NCBI RefSeq assembly: GCF_003264365.1
Contig: NZ_PYAK01000005.1
Coordinates: forward strand, 62,001-126,000
Origin: Micromonospora noduli
GTDB taxonomy: Bacteria; Actinomycetota; Actinomycetes; Mycobacteriales; Micromonosporaceae
DNA: 64,000 bases
Reading direction: 5' to 3'
Shown here: positions 63,592 through 64,000 of the stretch, one piece after another
Layout of the letters: each line of letters opens with the position of its first letter
How positions within the stretch are numbered: position 1 is the first letter of the stretch
The notes under the pieces: model-generated
What the model saw: the letters and a program-made list of their open reading frames with translations, nothing else
What the model was told of the DNA's origin: nothing
Databases searched by the model: none
Translations under genes and position numbers: made by a program

Positions 63592-63996
63592 ATGTTCCTG
63601 TCCCGCCTTCTCCGCCCGCATACCGTCGCGAGCGCGCACTGCGACCTCCCCTGCGGCGTCTACGACCCCGCGCAGGCCCGCATCGAGGCCGAGTCGATCA
63701 AGGCGATCTCCGAGAAGTACCAGGCCAGCGACGACCCGGAGTTTCGCACCCGCGCGCTGCTCATCAAGGAGCAGCGGGCCGAGCTGGTGAAGCACCACCT
63801 CTGGGTCCTGTGGACCGACTACTTCAAGCAGCCGCACTTCGAGAAGTACCCCCAGCTGCACGGCCTTTTCAACGAGGCGACCAAGCTGGCAGGTGCCGGC
63901 GGCGCGAAGGGCGCCGCGGACCCGGCGGTCGCCGAGCAGCTCCTCGGCAAGATCGAGGAGATCTCGAAGATCTTCTGGGAGACCAAGCAGGGCTGA
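63592..63996 (+). CDS. sodN: Nickel-containing superoxide dismutase
   Basis: A 134-residue precursor with a 15-residue propeptide (MFLSRLLRPHTVASA), cut before the Ni-hook HCDLPCGVYDPAQARIE. After cleavage the new N-terminal His, Cys2 and Cys6 bind nickel. The rest is the four-helix bundle (ISEKYQASDDPEFRTRALLI, QRAELVKHHLWVLWTDYFKQ, PHFEKYPQLHGLFNEATKLA). It converts superoxide to oxygen and peroxide. The maturation peptidase gene sodX is normally next to it and may lie beyond the window. No Nur box was recognised. Confidence 0.96.
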   Translation: MFLSRLLRPHTVASAHCDLPCGVYDPAQARIEAESIKAISEKYQASDDPEFRTRALLIKEQRAELVKHHLWVLWTDYFKQPHFEKYPQLHGLFNEATKLAGAGGAKGAADPAVAEQLLGKIEEISKIFWETKQG

Positions 63997-64000
63997 TCAG

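Overview
The window is about 70% G+C and coding-dense, with many ATGA/GTGA gene overlaps. A nickel superoxide dismutase, a mycothiol-type amidase, deazaflavin (F420)-type and luciferase-like oxidoreductases, CBM13/ricin-lectin secreted glycosidases and LacI-controlled sugar transport all point to a filamentous actinomycete. Micromonospora or a close relative is the best guess. No tRNA, rRNA, IS element or CRISPR array was seen.

Layout. 1-2.3 kb: the tail of a PEP-utilising (swivelling-domain) enzyme, a small membrane protein and a TetR regulator. 2.3-5.1 kb: two secreted cell-wall hydrolases (amidase_2 and M23) sharing a homologous C-terminal SH3-like module. 5.2-12 kb: two secreted beta-propeller-like proteins, a Tat-exported PhoD phosphatase, an MFS transporter and a secreted DNRLRE-metallophosphoesterase. 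12-31.1 kb: a large L-arabinose/pentose locus on the minus strand. In order of transcription it holds araB, araD, a YtfQ-type sugar ABC system (binding protein, ATPase, two permeases), araA, a lectin-GH43 arabinosidase/xylosidase, a LacI repressor, a GH27-CBM13 glycosidase, and a second ABC system of the ChvE/GguAB type. Near-identical 14-bp palindromes (TGTKAnCGnTMACA-like) lie in front of araB, GH43, GH27 and the second binding protein, so one LacI-family repressor probably controls the whole set. Extracellular enzymes release arabinose and other sugars, two ABC importers take them up, and AraBAD feeds the pentose phosphate pathway.

31.1-31.85 kb is non-coding, with two further operator-like sites and imperfect repeats. 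31.85-36.3 kb: a ribbon-helix-helix/DUF4097/DrrAB-type ABC cluster and an FUSC-like membrane protein. 36.5-44.9 kb: single genes, including a membrane protein with a split alpha/beta-hydrolase, an rtcB-prfH RNA-repair/ribosome-rescue pair and an Mca-like amidase. 44.9-46.4 kb: a GH10 xylanase with a cluster of xylanase-type CGAAAGTTTCG elements. 46.5-51.2 kb: an ArsR regulator, a truncated and frameshifted argS remnant, a lipoprotein and a large STAND-type NTPase. 51.2-56.9 kb: a DDN-like protein, a small membrane protein, and an ABC exporter with a two-component system and a MarR regulator. 56.9-59.8 kb: two tandem luciferase-like monooxygenases and an F420-reductase-like protein behind paired MarR-type operators. 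59.8-64 kb: a TPR protein, a GNAT, small conserved proteins, an inositol-monophosphatase homologue lacking metal ligands, and sodN.

Most promising leads: the multi-operator arabinose regulon with distal orphan operators, the rtcB-prfH pair, the STAND NTPase next to a tRNA-synthetase remnant, the split-hydrolase membrane protein, the RHH-linked direct repeats, and the 19-bp-spacer redox-type promoter of sodN.
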